Below are positions 1 through 6,155 of a stretch of 9,674 nt of DNA, one piece after another (position 1 is the first letter of the stretch; each line of letters begins with the position of its first letter). The position numbers and the translations under genes were made by a program. The stretch covers positions 1-9,674 of the forward strand of contig CABUQL010000025.1 in the NCBI GenBank assembly GCA_902493665.1, read 5' to 3'. Source of the DNA: an uncultured Eubacteriales bacterium (GTDB lineage Bacteria > Bacillota > Clostridia > UMGS1810). The notes under the pieces were generated by a model. The model was not told the DNA's origin. It saw nothing but the letters and a program-made list of their open reading frames with translations, and searched no databases.

Positions 1-586
1 ACTGAATGTTTTCGCTTGTAACGATAACATCTTCACTAGTGTATGTTGTTTTGCCGATTGTCATTGTTGAGATTTCTTTACCTGCAGCAATTTTTATCGG
101 AAGAGTAATCCACTGAGCACCCGGTGTTAAATCCAACGTCGGTGTGTAAGAAGCTGAATCAACAGTAATGTTAAATTTAACTTTTGCAGACTGGATTTGG
201 CTTGTTTCCGAAGACGGATTAATTGTTTCTGCATTTGCAAAGGTAGAATCTGATTTTGCCATTTTAACAGTTGAACCGATGTTTGCTGCATCTGTAACAT
301 AACTGAATGTTTTTGAAGTTGTTTCTGTATCTGCTGTTGTATACTGGTTAACATAAACAATTTTGCTTGTTGCAGGATCAAAAGCGTTGCCGCCAAATGC
401 GAGATATGTAACTTCGTCGCCTTTTTCCAAACCGTTTACCGTTGTTGATACGTTAACTTTTTCCGCGCCGTTGTAATATTTTGTGGAAGAAGTATAAGTA
501 GCAGCAGAAGCTGAAACAGAATATGCACAAAGCATTGATGTCACTGAGGCTATGGCAATAGCCTTTTTAACAAACTTATTAGTCAT
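1..586 (-). CDS. Secreted Ser/Thr-rich protein, N-terminal part (cut by left edge)
   Basis: The frame is open from an ATG at 584-586 to the window edge, giving about 195 residues with no stop. A very strong ribosome binding site (AGGAGGG, 593-599 read on the minus strand) fixes the start. Residues 1-28 form a Sec signal peptide: MTNKFVKKA, then a hydrophobic stretch, then SVSASA, with likely cleavage before ATYTSS. The mature part is rich in Thr, Ser, Val and Asn, looks beta-stranded, and has no cysteine or catalytic motif that I recognise. Such composition is common in cell-surface or S-layer-associated and adhesin-like proteins of Clostridia, but no family is identified. Codon choice (many GTT, ACA, GCA, TCT) differs from the neighbouring genes and may indicate high expression. 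It lies downstream of the ABC transporter on the same strand, separated by a 95-base gap containing a palindrome, so it may have its own promoter. Function unknown. Confidence 0.8.
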   Translation of the reverse strand, partial: MTNKFVKKAIAIASVTSMLCAYSVSASAATYTSSTKYYNGAEKVNVSTTVNGLEKGDEVTYLAFGGNAFDPATSKIVYVNQYTTADTETTSKTFSYVTDAANIGSTVKMAKSDSTFANAETINPSSETSQIQSAKVKFNITVDSASYTPTLDLTPGAQWITLPIKIAAGKEISTMTIGKTTYTSEDVIVTSENIQ

Positions 587-642
587 TTACTTTCCCTCCT
601 GAATTTTGTATAACCCAAAATGTTTGTCATAAAAATTACAAA

Positions 643-658
643 TGGATATAAATATCCA
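643..658. promoter_or_regulatory. 16-bp palindrome upstream of the secreted-protein gene
   Basis: TGGATATAAATATCCA has 7-base perfect arms around a 2-base centre. It sits about 57 bases upstream of the secreted protein's ATG, in the only sizeable gap on this side of the exporter gene. It lacks a T-run and is too short and AT-rich to be a convincing terminator, so an operator for a dimeric regulator is a reasonable guess. The regulator is unknown. Only a weak -10-like element (TATACA on the minus strand, about 610-615) lies between it and the gene. Confidence 0.3.
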
Positions 659-681
659 ATCTTTACTTAATTATATAATAG

Positions 682-2340
682 TTATTTTGATTTGTCAACA
701 GAAATATTAATATTTTTTGAACAAAAATTTAAAACTTCTTTTCTGTGCGAAACAATTATGAGCGTTTTTGAGTCTAAACGGCTTAAATTGTTTAAAATTT
801 TCATTTCCGTATCTTTGTCAAGAGATGATGTTGCTTCGTCAAAAAGTAAAATCGGTGAGTTATGGTAAATCGCCCTTGCAATTGCAAGACGCTGAACCTG
901 TCCCTCGGAAAGTCCCGCTCCGCCTTCTCCGAGTTTTGTTTTTATTCCTTCGCCCAAGGAGTTTATAACATCTTCGATTTCGGCGGTTTTTGCACTTTCA
1001 AGTACTCTTTTTTCGTCTATTTCACCTGTTGAAAACGCTATGTTTTCTTCAATTGTGCCCGTCAATATCATATTTCCCTGCGGTACATACGAAAAAAGCC
1101 CTCTCGATGATGCGGTCAAAGGAATTTCTTTTCCGCCGCAAACCGCATAAATCCTTCCGCTTTGCGGTTTCATTATTCCGAGCATAAGTTTTAAAAGCGT
1201 ACTTTTTCCTATTCCCGACCTTCCGTTTATTGAAACAAAATCGCCTTTTTTGATTTCGCCGTTAAAATCTTTTAAAACGGTGTTTTCTTCATTATAAGAA
1301 AAGCTTACGTTTTCAAAAACAATTTTCTCGAAATCCGAAAAATCAGTTTTTGCATTTTCGCTTACGTCCTTAACTTCATCGCTTATTGCTTCTATTTCCA
1401 TTATACGTTCTGCCGAAGCCGTTGTCTGAAAGAATTTCGGGAAAAGCGATGAAAGTGATTTAAAAGGCGTTACCGCATCTCCAACAAGCGACAGCATGGC
1501 GGTCAGCGTACCGAATGTTATTGCGCCTGTTGAAATCCTGTATGCGCCCCATGCAAGTGCGAGATAATACCCCGCCGTTACGGTTAAGTAAAACAATATG
1601 TTTGCGATTATGCTTACGTTGTTTCGTTTCATGCCCGTTTTGAAGTTGTTTATCTGAAGCGTTTTTAAATTCGATAAAATTTTGCTTTCGTTGCGAAACG
1701 ATTTTATCACAAGCATATTTTGCAGACAGTCCTGCATAAATGAACGGGTAAGACCGTCCGTTTCCTGATATTTTTTATGCAGGCTTTTGAATTTGTTTCT
1801 GTAAAAACGCGCCGCAACAACGATTACAGGACCGATTATAAGACAGATTATGCTGAATATCGGTTCAAGCTTGAAAAGTGTGTAAATTCCCAAAACAATA
1901 CTTGTTATAAGCGATAATGACGAAGGCACAATATCCGTAATCGAGTCTGCGATAAGGTTGATGTCACTGTTTAATCTGTTTGAAAGCTCGCCCGTGTGAT
2001 ATGTTGAAACCTTAAGCATATCTTTGTTTAAAATCGATTTAAAAAGATCGGTTTTAAGCGTAATTCTTATTTTTCCAACCGTTACATTATAAAGAAATGC
2101 AACCGCAGACGACCCTGCAAGCTGAAGGATAAGAAAAACAACAAGCTTGATGGTTTCCGTCTTAAAATCTTTTCCCGCCGCTCCCGTTGCCGCATCGACA
2201 ACATCTTTTGAAACGAGCGCAAACATTATTGAAAGAACGCTCATTGCGCAGCCTAAAATGGTCAGAATAACGAGTTTTAAAATGTGCGGTTTTGATTTTT
2301 CATAAAGCCATTTTACTGATTCCGTGCTTTTATACAGCAT
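682..2340 (-). CDS. ABC exporter, fused membrane and ATPase domains
   Basis: This 552-residue half-transporter is of the usual length for the type IV (MsbA/bacteriocin-exporter) family and presumably works as a homodimer in the cytoplasmic membrane. Residues 1-310 hold the six-helix membrane domain, and residues 335-552 hold the nucleotide-binding domain. Visible motifs are Walker A GRSGIGKST (373-381), Q-loop Gln421, signature LSEGQ (477-481, one change from LSGGQ), Walker B ILLFDE (497-502) and switch His532. There is no N-terminal C39 peptidase domain, so it would not cut leader peptides itself. The ATG has a GGAG site about 7 bases upstream. It follows the PqqD-like gene after 26 bases, so the two are surely co-transcribed, probably with prmA further upstream. 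The PqqD partner hints at a peptide substrate; drug, lipid or other cargo cannot be excluded. Confidence 0.9.
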   Translation of the reverse strand: MLYKSTESVKWLYEKSKPHILKLVILTILGCAMSVLSIMFALVSKDVVDAATGAAGKDFKTETIKLVVFLILQLAGSSAVAFLYNVTVGKIRITLKTDLFKSILNKDMLKVSTYHTGELSNRLNSDINLIADSITDIVPSSLSLITSIVLGIYTLFKLEPIFSIICLIIGPVIVVAARFYRNKFKSLHKKYQETDGLTRSFMQDCLQNMLVIKSFRNESKILSNLKTLQINNFKTGMKRNNVSIIANILFYLTVTAGYYLALAWGAYRISTGAITFGTLTAMLSLVGDAVTPFKSLSSLFPKFFQTTASAERIMEIEAISDEVKDVSENAKTDFSDFEKIVFENVSFSYNEENTVLKDFNGEIKKGDFVSINGRSGIGKSTLLKLMLGIMKPQSGRIYAVCGGKEIPLTASSRGLFSYVPQGNMILTGTIEENIAFSTGEIDEKRVLESAKTAEIEDVINSLGEGIKTKLGEGGAGLSEGQVQRLAIARAIYHNSPILLFDEATSSLDKDTEMKILNNLSRLDSKTLIIVSHRKEVLNFCSKNINISVDKSK

Positions 2341-2366
2341 ATTTTTACTCCGGTTTAATAATTATT

Positions 2367-2636
2367 TTAAAATGTTTCGAGAAGATTTTTTTCTTTTAAT
2401 ATATTTATAAATTCGTCAACATCTTCCTCGGCAGTTTTTTTATCAACACTATATTCTTTTAAAAGATTTTCACACAGAGCTTCGCGTGTTGTTTCTTCTC
2501 CGAGAAGATTCCACAAAAAAGCTCCCGTTTCGTTAAGCGATATCATTGCTCCGAAATCCGTAATTTCATCGTCTGTCGGAACGACTATGTATTCATCGCC
2601 GATTTGGTTTATTATAAACTCACTTTTAAGTTTCAT
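2367..2636 (-). CDS. PqqD-like peptide-binding protein (RRE fold)
   Basis: This 89-residue protein is of typical PqqD length. The PqqD hallmark is the block around residues 30-46 (ISLNETGAFLWNLL), followed by helices with conserved-looking acidic and leucine positions (EALCENLLKEYSVD, then VDEFINILKEKNLLE). PqqD proteins bind the leader of a ribosomally made peptide and present it to a modifying enzyme, usually a radical SAM protein. I chose the ATG at 2634-2636 because a good AGGAGA site lies just upstream; a longer frame starting at 2678 has no such support and would overlap the prmA stop. It sits between prmA (42-base gap) and the ABC exporter (26-base gap). No precursor peptide or modifying enzyme is seen nearby, so its partner is unknown. 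The family call is fairly sure; the pathway is inference. Confidence 0.85.
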   Translation of the reverse strand: MKLKSEFIINQIGDEYIVVPTDDEITDFGAMISLNETGAFLWNLLGEETTREALCENLLKEYSVDKKTAEEDVDEFINILKEKNLLETF

Positions 2637-2660
2637 AATTTTCTCCTTTATATAATGTAA

Positions 2661-2685
2661 TAAATAATTTTTTTGCAATTATTTA
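2661..2685. repeat. AT-only inverted repeat over the prmA stop codon
   Basis: TAAATAATT and AATTATTTA are perfect 9-base arms around a 7-base loop, overlapping the prmA stop and the gap before the PqqD-like gene. With no G-C pairs the stem would be weak, so it is a poor terminator. It might affect message processing, or it may simply reflect base composition. A loose -35/-10 pair on the minus strand (TTGCAA, then TATATA after 18 bases) lies in the same place and could be a weak internal promoter. Confidence 0.25.
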
Positions 2686-3647
2686 AGACGGCATTTAACC
2701 GATGCCCAGTCGGCGCTTGTTTTGATTTCTTCTATTTCAAAGTGTTTCAAAAGTGCATCTTTAACTTCGTCAAGCCTGGGAAGGATTATTCCCGAGCAGA
2801 TAAATATTCCGTCATCTTTAACAAACTTTGCAGCCATCGGGGCAAGCGCTATTATAACGTCGGCTATGATGTTTGCCGTTACAACGTCGTATTTTTTCTC
2901 GCCGATTTCGTCCCAAAGCGTTTTGTCCGTAAGAATATTTCCGCTTGTGACAAAGTATTTGTCTTTTCCTATGCCGTTGAGCGCCGCATTTTCATATGCA
3001 ATGTGAACTGCGTTCGGGTCGATGTCAAGCGCAAACGCATTTTTTGCACCGAGAAGAAGTGAAATAATTGAAAGTATTCCGCTTCCGCAGCCGATGTCCA
3101 AAACGCTGTCGTCTTTTTTAATTAAATCTTCCAAAAATTCAATGCACATTCTTGTACTGTGATGAGTTCCCGTTCCGAATGTCATACCGGGATTTATTTT
3201 AAACACAATTCTGCTGCCGTCGTTTTCGTATGTTTCCCATTCGGGGCATACAAGGATTTTTCCGCCGATTTTAAGCGGTTTAAAATATTTTTTCCAGTTG
3301 TTTGCCCAGTCTTCTTCGTTTGTAACCGAAGTTTCAAGCGACAGACGTCCGAATAAACCGTCTGTGTCAAGCTTTTTCATTTCGCAAAGAGTTTTTTCGA
3401 TTTCCGAAAGCTTGTCATTTAAATACTCATCGCGGGGCAGATAAAATATAATTCTTGTTTCGCCCTTTTTTTCGTTTATAAGTTCATCGTCCACAAGATC
3501 CCAAAACTGAGTATTTTCCTTTAAAAAAAGAAGAAAATCCGCTTCGTCTTCAATCTGTGTGCCGTTTATTCCCAATACCATAAGTCTGCCGCAAACGCCT
3601 TCTATTGCGTCGGCAGATGTAAATACCGTACATTTTATCCAGTCCAC
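2679..3647 (-). CDS. prmA: Ribosomal protein L11 methyltransferase
   Basis: This 322-residue cytoplasmic enzyme uses S-adenosylmethionine to methylate lysines and the N-terminus of ribosomal protein L11. The N-terminal 100 or so residues form the substrate-binding domain. They are followed by the family signature NPGMTFGTGTHHSTRMC (152-168), the SAM-binding motif VLDIGCGSG (182-190), the acidic ribose-binding loop ALDIDPNAV (206-214) and the catalytic-domain block VVTANIIADV (255-264). Length and motif order match PrmA well. The start is GTG at 3645-3647, supported by a GGAGG site at 3654-3658 with ideal spacing. It is the first gene of a minus-strand group running into the PqqD-like and exporter genes, and its promoter is a perfect sigma-A consensus. 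The gene next door on the other strand, sigG, diverges from it. Confidence 0.95.
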   Translation of the reverse strand: MDWIKCTVFTSADAIEGVCGRLMVLGINGTQIEDEADFLLFLKENTQFWDLVDDELINEKKGETRIIFYLPRDEYLNDKLSEIEKTLCEMKKLDTDGLFGRLSLETSVTNEEDWANNWKKYFKPLKIGGKILVCPEWETYENDGSRIVFKINPGMTFGTGTHHSTRMCIEFLEDLIKKDDSVLDIGCGSGILSIISLLLGAKNAFALDIDPNAVHIAYENAALNGIGKDKYFVTSGNILTDKTLWDEIGEKKYDVVTANIIADVIIALAPMAAKFVKDDGIFICSGIILPRLDEVKDALLKHFEIEEIKTSADWASVKCRLK

Positions 3648-3696
3648 TGTATACCTCCGTAAAGTTTAAAAAAATCTTTAAAAATAATCTTATTTA

Positions 3697-3725
3697 ATTA
3701 TAATTTATATGAAATGATTTGTCAA
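3697..3725 (-). promoter_or_regulatory. Sigma-A promoter of prmA (perfect consensus)
   Basis: Read on the minus strand: TTGACA (3720-3725), 17-base spacer, TATAAT (3697-3702). Both hexamers and the spacing are ideal. The -10 box lies about 50 bases upstream of the prmA GTG. The -35 box lies within one copy of a 17-bp tandem duplication, so a second TTGACA sits exactly 17 bases further upstream (3737-3742). Confidence 0.85.
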
Positions 3726-3746
3726 ATACAATGATTTGTCAAATAC
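3713..3746. repeat. Exact 17-bp tandem duplication between prmA and sigG
   Basis: AATGATTTGTCAAATAC occurs twice back to back (3713-3729 and 3730-3746) without a mismatch. Each copy carries TTGACA on the minus strand, so the prmA -35 element is duplicated. The right copy ends 3 bases before the likely -35 element of sigG. It could be a paired binding site for a regulator that touches both promoters, or a recent slippage event. Confidence 0.9.
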
Positions 3747-3749
3747 GCT

Positions 3750-3778
3750 GAATAGAAAAAAATGGGAGGGGGATAACT
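3750..3778 (+). promoter_or_regulatory. Candidate forespore (sigma-F/G type) promoter of sigG
   Basis: GAATA (3750-3754) followed after 14 bases by GGGGATAACT (3769-3778) resembles the forespore sigma pattern G(T/C/A)ATA, about 15 bases, GGnnAnA. No sigma-A promoter is visible in the sigG direction. sigG is sigma-F dependent in the species where it has been studied. The -10 match is imperfect, so this is a candidate only. The -10 box lies about 40 bases upstream of the sigG start codon. Confidence 0.4.
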
Positions 3779-3817
3779 AATACAGATGAAAAAAATAACT
3801 TCGGAGGTGCCTTAAAA

Positions 3818-4546
3818 ATGCTTAACAAGGTTGAAATCTGCGGTGTAAACACATCAAAGCTTCCCGTGCTTACAAACGAAGAAAAGGAAAAACTGTTTAA
3901 AAGGATTAAAAACGGCGACCAAAGCGCAAGAGAAGAATTCGTCAGAGGAAATTTAAGACTTGTGCTTTCGGTAATTCAAAGATTTGCAAACAGAGGCGAA
4001 AATATAGACGATTTGTTTCAGGTGGGTTGCATAGGGCTTATAAAGTCGATTGATAATTTTAATACGGAGCTTAACGTTAAATTTTCAACGTATGCAGTGC
4101 CTATGATAATAGGTGAGGTGAGAAGATATTTAAGGGATAACAATTCAATAAGAGTGAGCCGATCGCTGCGTGATATTGCATACAAAGCTCTTTCGGCAAA
4201 AGAAAAGCTTATGGCAAATAGCGGACGCGAGCCGTCGCTTGCAGAGATTGCGGGAGAGATAGACGTTCCGAAAAAAGACGTTGCGAACGCTTTGGGAGCA
4301 ATTCAGGACCCGATGTCGCTTTTTGAACCCGTGTATAACGACAACGGCGATTCAATATATGTTATGGATCAGGTGAGCGATGAAAAAAGCTTTGACGATA
4401 ACTGGATTGAGGAAATATCGCTTAAGGAGGCAATGAAAAAGCTTAACGAGCGTGAAAAACACATTTTAAACCTCAGATTTTTCAAGGGAAAAACCCAGAT
4501 TGAAGTGGCACAGGAAATAGGTGTTTCGTGTAGCGTAATCAAGTAA
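3818..4546 (+). CDS. sigG: Forespore sigma factor SigG, 5' part only, interrupted in region 4.2
   Basis: SigG directs late forespore transcription during sporulation. The N-terminal signature NKVEICGVNTSKLPVL (3-18) is diagnostic of SigG. Region 2 (NLRLVLSVIQRF, DDLFQVGCIGLIKSIDNF, FSTYAVPMIIGE, RRYLRDN; about 45-108), region 3 (115-165) and the SigG-typical SLFEPVYNDNGDSIYVMDQ (167-185) are all intact. Region 4 proceeds through GKTQIEVAQEIGVS (224-237), then stops matching the family: the normal continuation (QAQVSRLEK and about 10 further residues in Bacillus) is replaced by CSVIK and a stop. The protein thus lacks the recognition helix and should not read -35 elements. Full-length SigG is about 260 residues; this reads 242. 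The ATG has a GGAGGTG site at 3803-3809. The break coincides with a convergent serine recombinase gene, so the gene is split rather than point-mutated. The 3' remainder is not in this window. Confidence 0.9.
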   Translation: MLNKVEICGVNTSKLPVLTNEEKEKLFKRIKNGDQSAREEFVRGNLRLVLSVIQRFANRGENIDDLFQVGCIGLIKSIDNFNTELNVKFSTYAVPMIIGEVRRYLRDNNSIRVSRSLRDIAYKALSAKEKLMANSGREPSLAEIAGEIDVPKKDVANALGAIQDPMSLFEPVYNDNGDSIYVMDQVSDEKSFDDNWIEEISLKEAMKKLNEREKHILNLRFFKGKTQIEVAQEIGVSCSVIK

Positions 4547-6063
4547 TTTGTATTCTCATAAAGCGAGAGATGAATTTTCAAAAGTGCGCCTGCTGCAATG
4601 TGATTATCGCCGTGTTTATGCGGATTTTTCTTAAACTTTTGATTTTCTTTTTCATCGTTTATATCAAAAGTTTTTTCGGCAATGATTTTTGTTATTTTAA
4701 TTTTTGAGGTTTTAAAATCAAAGCCGTCATTTAAAAAAGAATCTTTGTCAAAAAATGCTTTTCTTTCGGAAAGCTTTGAAATCTCATTGTTTAATTTATC
4801 GTTTTTTTCTTTAAATTCATTTCCGCTTATAAAACCTTCTGCCACAAGTTCAAAAAGCTTGTCTTTTTTTCGGTTTAATCTGTCAATGTCGCCTTCGGGC
4901 AGATGAGCTTTCAAATAATTTTCAAAAAAATCGGCAAGTAAAAGGCGGTTTTTCTTTAAAAACAAAAAAACAGCGCTCATTATGCTTTCAATTTCTTTTG
5001 TGTAGATTGTAATGTTTTTGCATCCGTTTCTTGAATTTTTGCACTTGAAAACTTCGGTTTTGTTGTAAATGCCTCTGTGAAATGAAGATTTGTCGTATCC
5101 GCATATTATTTTTCCGCTGAAAAAATATCTGTTTGAATAACTGCTTAAATGGTTTTTAAAGTGATTGCTCCTCTCCGAAAGAATACTGTTTGCTTTTTCC
5201 CATGTATCTTCGCTTATGATTTTCGGAACGGACTCATCTTTGTATAAAATCCATTCATCTTTATTGTGCGTCTGCTTTTTTCCGTATTTGAAATCCACAC
5301 TGTAATACTTGTTTGCACAGTAAAACCCTTTATATTTCGGATTTGAAATTATGTTTTTGATTGACGCAAACGTAAACGGTCTTCCGTTTGTGTTAAGAAT
5401 GTTTTTGTCCGCCAAAATGCGTGAAATGCTTCTTATTCCGTACCCTTTAAGGTAAAGAGAAAACATTTCTCTTACAACTTTTGCTTCGCTTTCGTTTATT
5501 GTTAAAATGCCGTCTTTCTTTTTGTAGCCGTAAGGAGCGTCACCGAGCATTTTTCCGTTTTTAACCGACTGATTAAGTCCGAATTTAACACGCTGCGAAA
5601 TCCTTCTTACTTCGTCCTGCGCAATGGCAGACATTATTGTAAGCCTCAGCTCGCCTTCGGGCATAAGCGTGTTTATGCCGTCCGACTGAAAATACACTCC
5701 GACGCCGTATTTTAAAAGCTTTTGCGTGTATTTAATGCTGTCAAGCGTGTTTCTTGAAAATCTACTTATTTCTTTTGTTATTATAAGGTCGAATTTGCCG
5801 TCTTTTGCGTCTTCTATCATTTTAAGAAAGCTTTTTCTTTTTCCGACCGCCGTTCCGCTTATCCCTTCGTCGATGTAACCGCCGCAAAAATACCAGTTTT
5901 TGTTTGATTTTATAAAATCGTCGTAATATTTAATTTGATTTTCAAGAGAATTTGCCTGTTCGTGTTTGTCTGTTGAAACCCTTGCGTAATAAACAACTTT
6001 TAATTTTAAATCAAATATGCTTTTTCCGCTTTCGATTTCTTTTTTGATTTTGTATAAATCCAA
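4369..6063 (-). CDS. Large serine recombinase (SpoIVCA/Tn4451-type integrase)
   Basis: This is a site-specific recombinase that would integrate and excise the element in sigG. Numbered from the alternative GTG at 6072, the resolvase domain (26-165) has YARVSTDK with nucleophile Ser33, the arginine motif TKEISRFSRNTLDS (99-112) and AQDEVRRISQR (151-161). The recombinase domain follows (APYGYKKKDG to NPKYKGF, 179-250), then a zinc-ribbon-like segment (316-357, Cys324, Cys344, Cys351) and a coiled coil (about 393-440). I prefer the TTG at 6061-6063: AAGGTG at 6070-6075 is then correctly spaced as ribosome binding site, whereas the GTG lies inside it. The frame crosses the sigG junction, so the last 52 or so residues (ITLHETP onward) are antisense sigG and not a normal family tail. 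Its codon use resembles its neighbours, suggesting long residence. Both genes converge and overlap by 178 bases. Confidence 0.88.
   Translation of the reverse strand: MDLYKIKKEIESGKSIFDLKLKVVYYARVSTDKHEQANSLENQIKYYDDFIKSNKNWYFCGGYIDEGISGTAVGKRKSFLKMIEDAKDGKFDLIITKEISRFSRNTLDSIKYTQKLLKYGVGVYFQSDGINTLMPEGELRLTIMSAIAQDEVRRISQRVKFGLNQSVKNGKMLGDAPYGYKKKDGILTINESEAKVVREMFSLYLKGYGIRSISRILADKNILNTNGRPFTFASIKNIISNPKYKGFYCANKYYSVDFKYGKKQTHNKDEWILYKDESVPKIISEDTWEKANSILSERSNHFKNHLSSYSNRYFFSGKIICGYDKSSFHRGIYNKTEVFKCKNSRNGCKNITIYTKEIESIMSAVFLFLKKNRLLLADFFENYLKAHLPEGDIDRLNRKKDKLFELVAEGFISGNEFKEKNDKLNNEISKLSERKAFFDKDSFLNDGFDFKTSKIKITKIIAEKTFDINDEKENQKFKKNPHKHGDNHIAAGALLKIHLSLYENTNYLITLHETPISCATSIWVFPLKNLRFKMCFSRSLSFFIASLSDISSIQLSSKLFSSLT
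4505..4560. other. Left junction (attL-like) between sigG and element
   Basis: The left half is sigG (codons for EVAQEIGVS end at 4528). The right half starts with TGTAGCGTAATCAAG, which has no counterpart in SigG. Serine integrases join sites through a core of only a few bases, so the exact crossover cannot be read from one end; it lies within a few bases of 4528. The bases right of the junction would form one arm of attP. I found no convincing inverted partner arm elsewhere in the window. Confidence 0.5.
4529..6063. mobile_element. Skin-like recombinase element inserted in sigG (minimum extent; right end not found)
   Basis: The left boundary is placed at about 4526-4531, where the sigG reading frame abruptly loses homology. 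Directly inside lies a convergent large serine recombinase gene, the same layout as the 5' half of sigK and spoIVCA in the Bacillus skin element. A right boundary should be marked by the sigG 3' end (the QAQVSRLEK region). I searched both strands by eye up to 9674 and did not find it. The extent given is only what must be foreign. Whether the 50-residue gene at 6156 and genes further right belong to the element is unknown. Confidence 0.6.
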
Positions 6064-6087
6064 TTTAATCACCTTGCTTTTATTATT

Positions 6088-6097
6088 TGTTATAACA
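6088..6097. promoter_or_regulatory. Palindrome in the divergent gap between recombinase and small gene
   Basis: TGTTATAACA is a perfect 10-bp palindrome in the 92-base AT-rich gap between the two divergent genes, where both promoters should lie. It overlaps a weak plus-strand promoter candidate (TTGTTA at 6087-6092, 17 bases, CATAAA at 6110-6115). An operator controlling the recombinase is possible, but short AT palindromes are common by chance. Confidence 0.2.
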
Positions 6098-6155
6098 TAT
6101 AAATTATTGCATAAAACGGTTCTATGTGGAAATTATAACTTGTGAGGTGATGAAA

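Noticed and set aside
127..396. Minus-strand 89-residue Gln/Leu-rich frame within the secreted-protein gene
   Set aside because: It is an alternate-frame reading of Thr/Ser-rich codons of the secreted protein, with no start signal.
2673..3356. Plus-strand open frames across prmA, and similar frames across the exporter, chr and comEA genes
   Set aside because: These are antisense shadows of well-supported genes, with no ribosome binding sites and low-complexity or Cys/Phe-rich translations.
3786..3815. Nine-codon upstream frame (MKKITSEVP) ending two bases before the sigG ATG, as a possible regulatory leader peptide
   Set aside because: Its only possible ribosome binding site overlaps the proposed sigG -10 region, so it would lie outside or at the very edge of the message; the codons simply read through the sigG ribosome binding site.
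4570..4706. Plus-strand frame starting MNFQKCACCNV just after the sigG break
   Set aside because: It lacks a ribosome binding site and is the antisense of the recombinase C-terminal coding region.
6064..6072. Recombinase start at GTG 6072
   Set aside because: The GTG lies inside the only plausible ribosome binding site (AAGGTG); the TTG at 6063 has correct spacing. The difference is three residues and does not affect the family call.
6112..6155. Possible right arm of attP (TATGTGGAA..ATTATAACTTG) resembling the inverse of the left element end (TATGAGAATACAAATTACTTG)
   Set aside because: The match needs gaps, which attachment-site arms do not tolerate well, and it is not followed by any sigG sequence.
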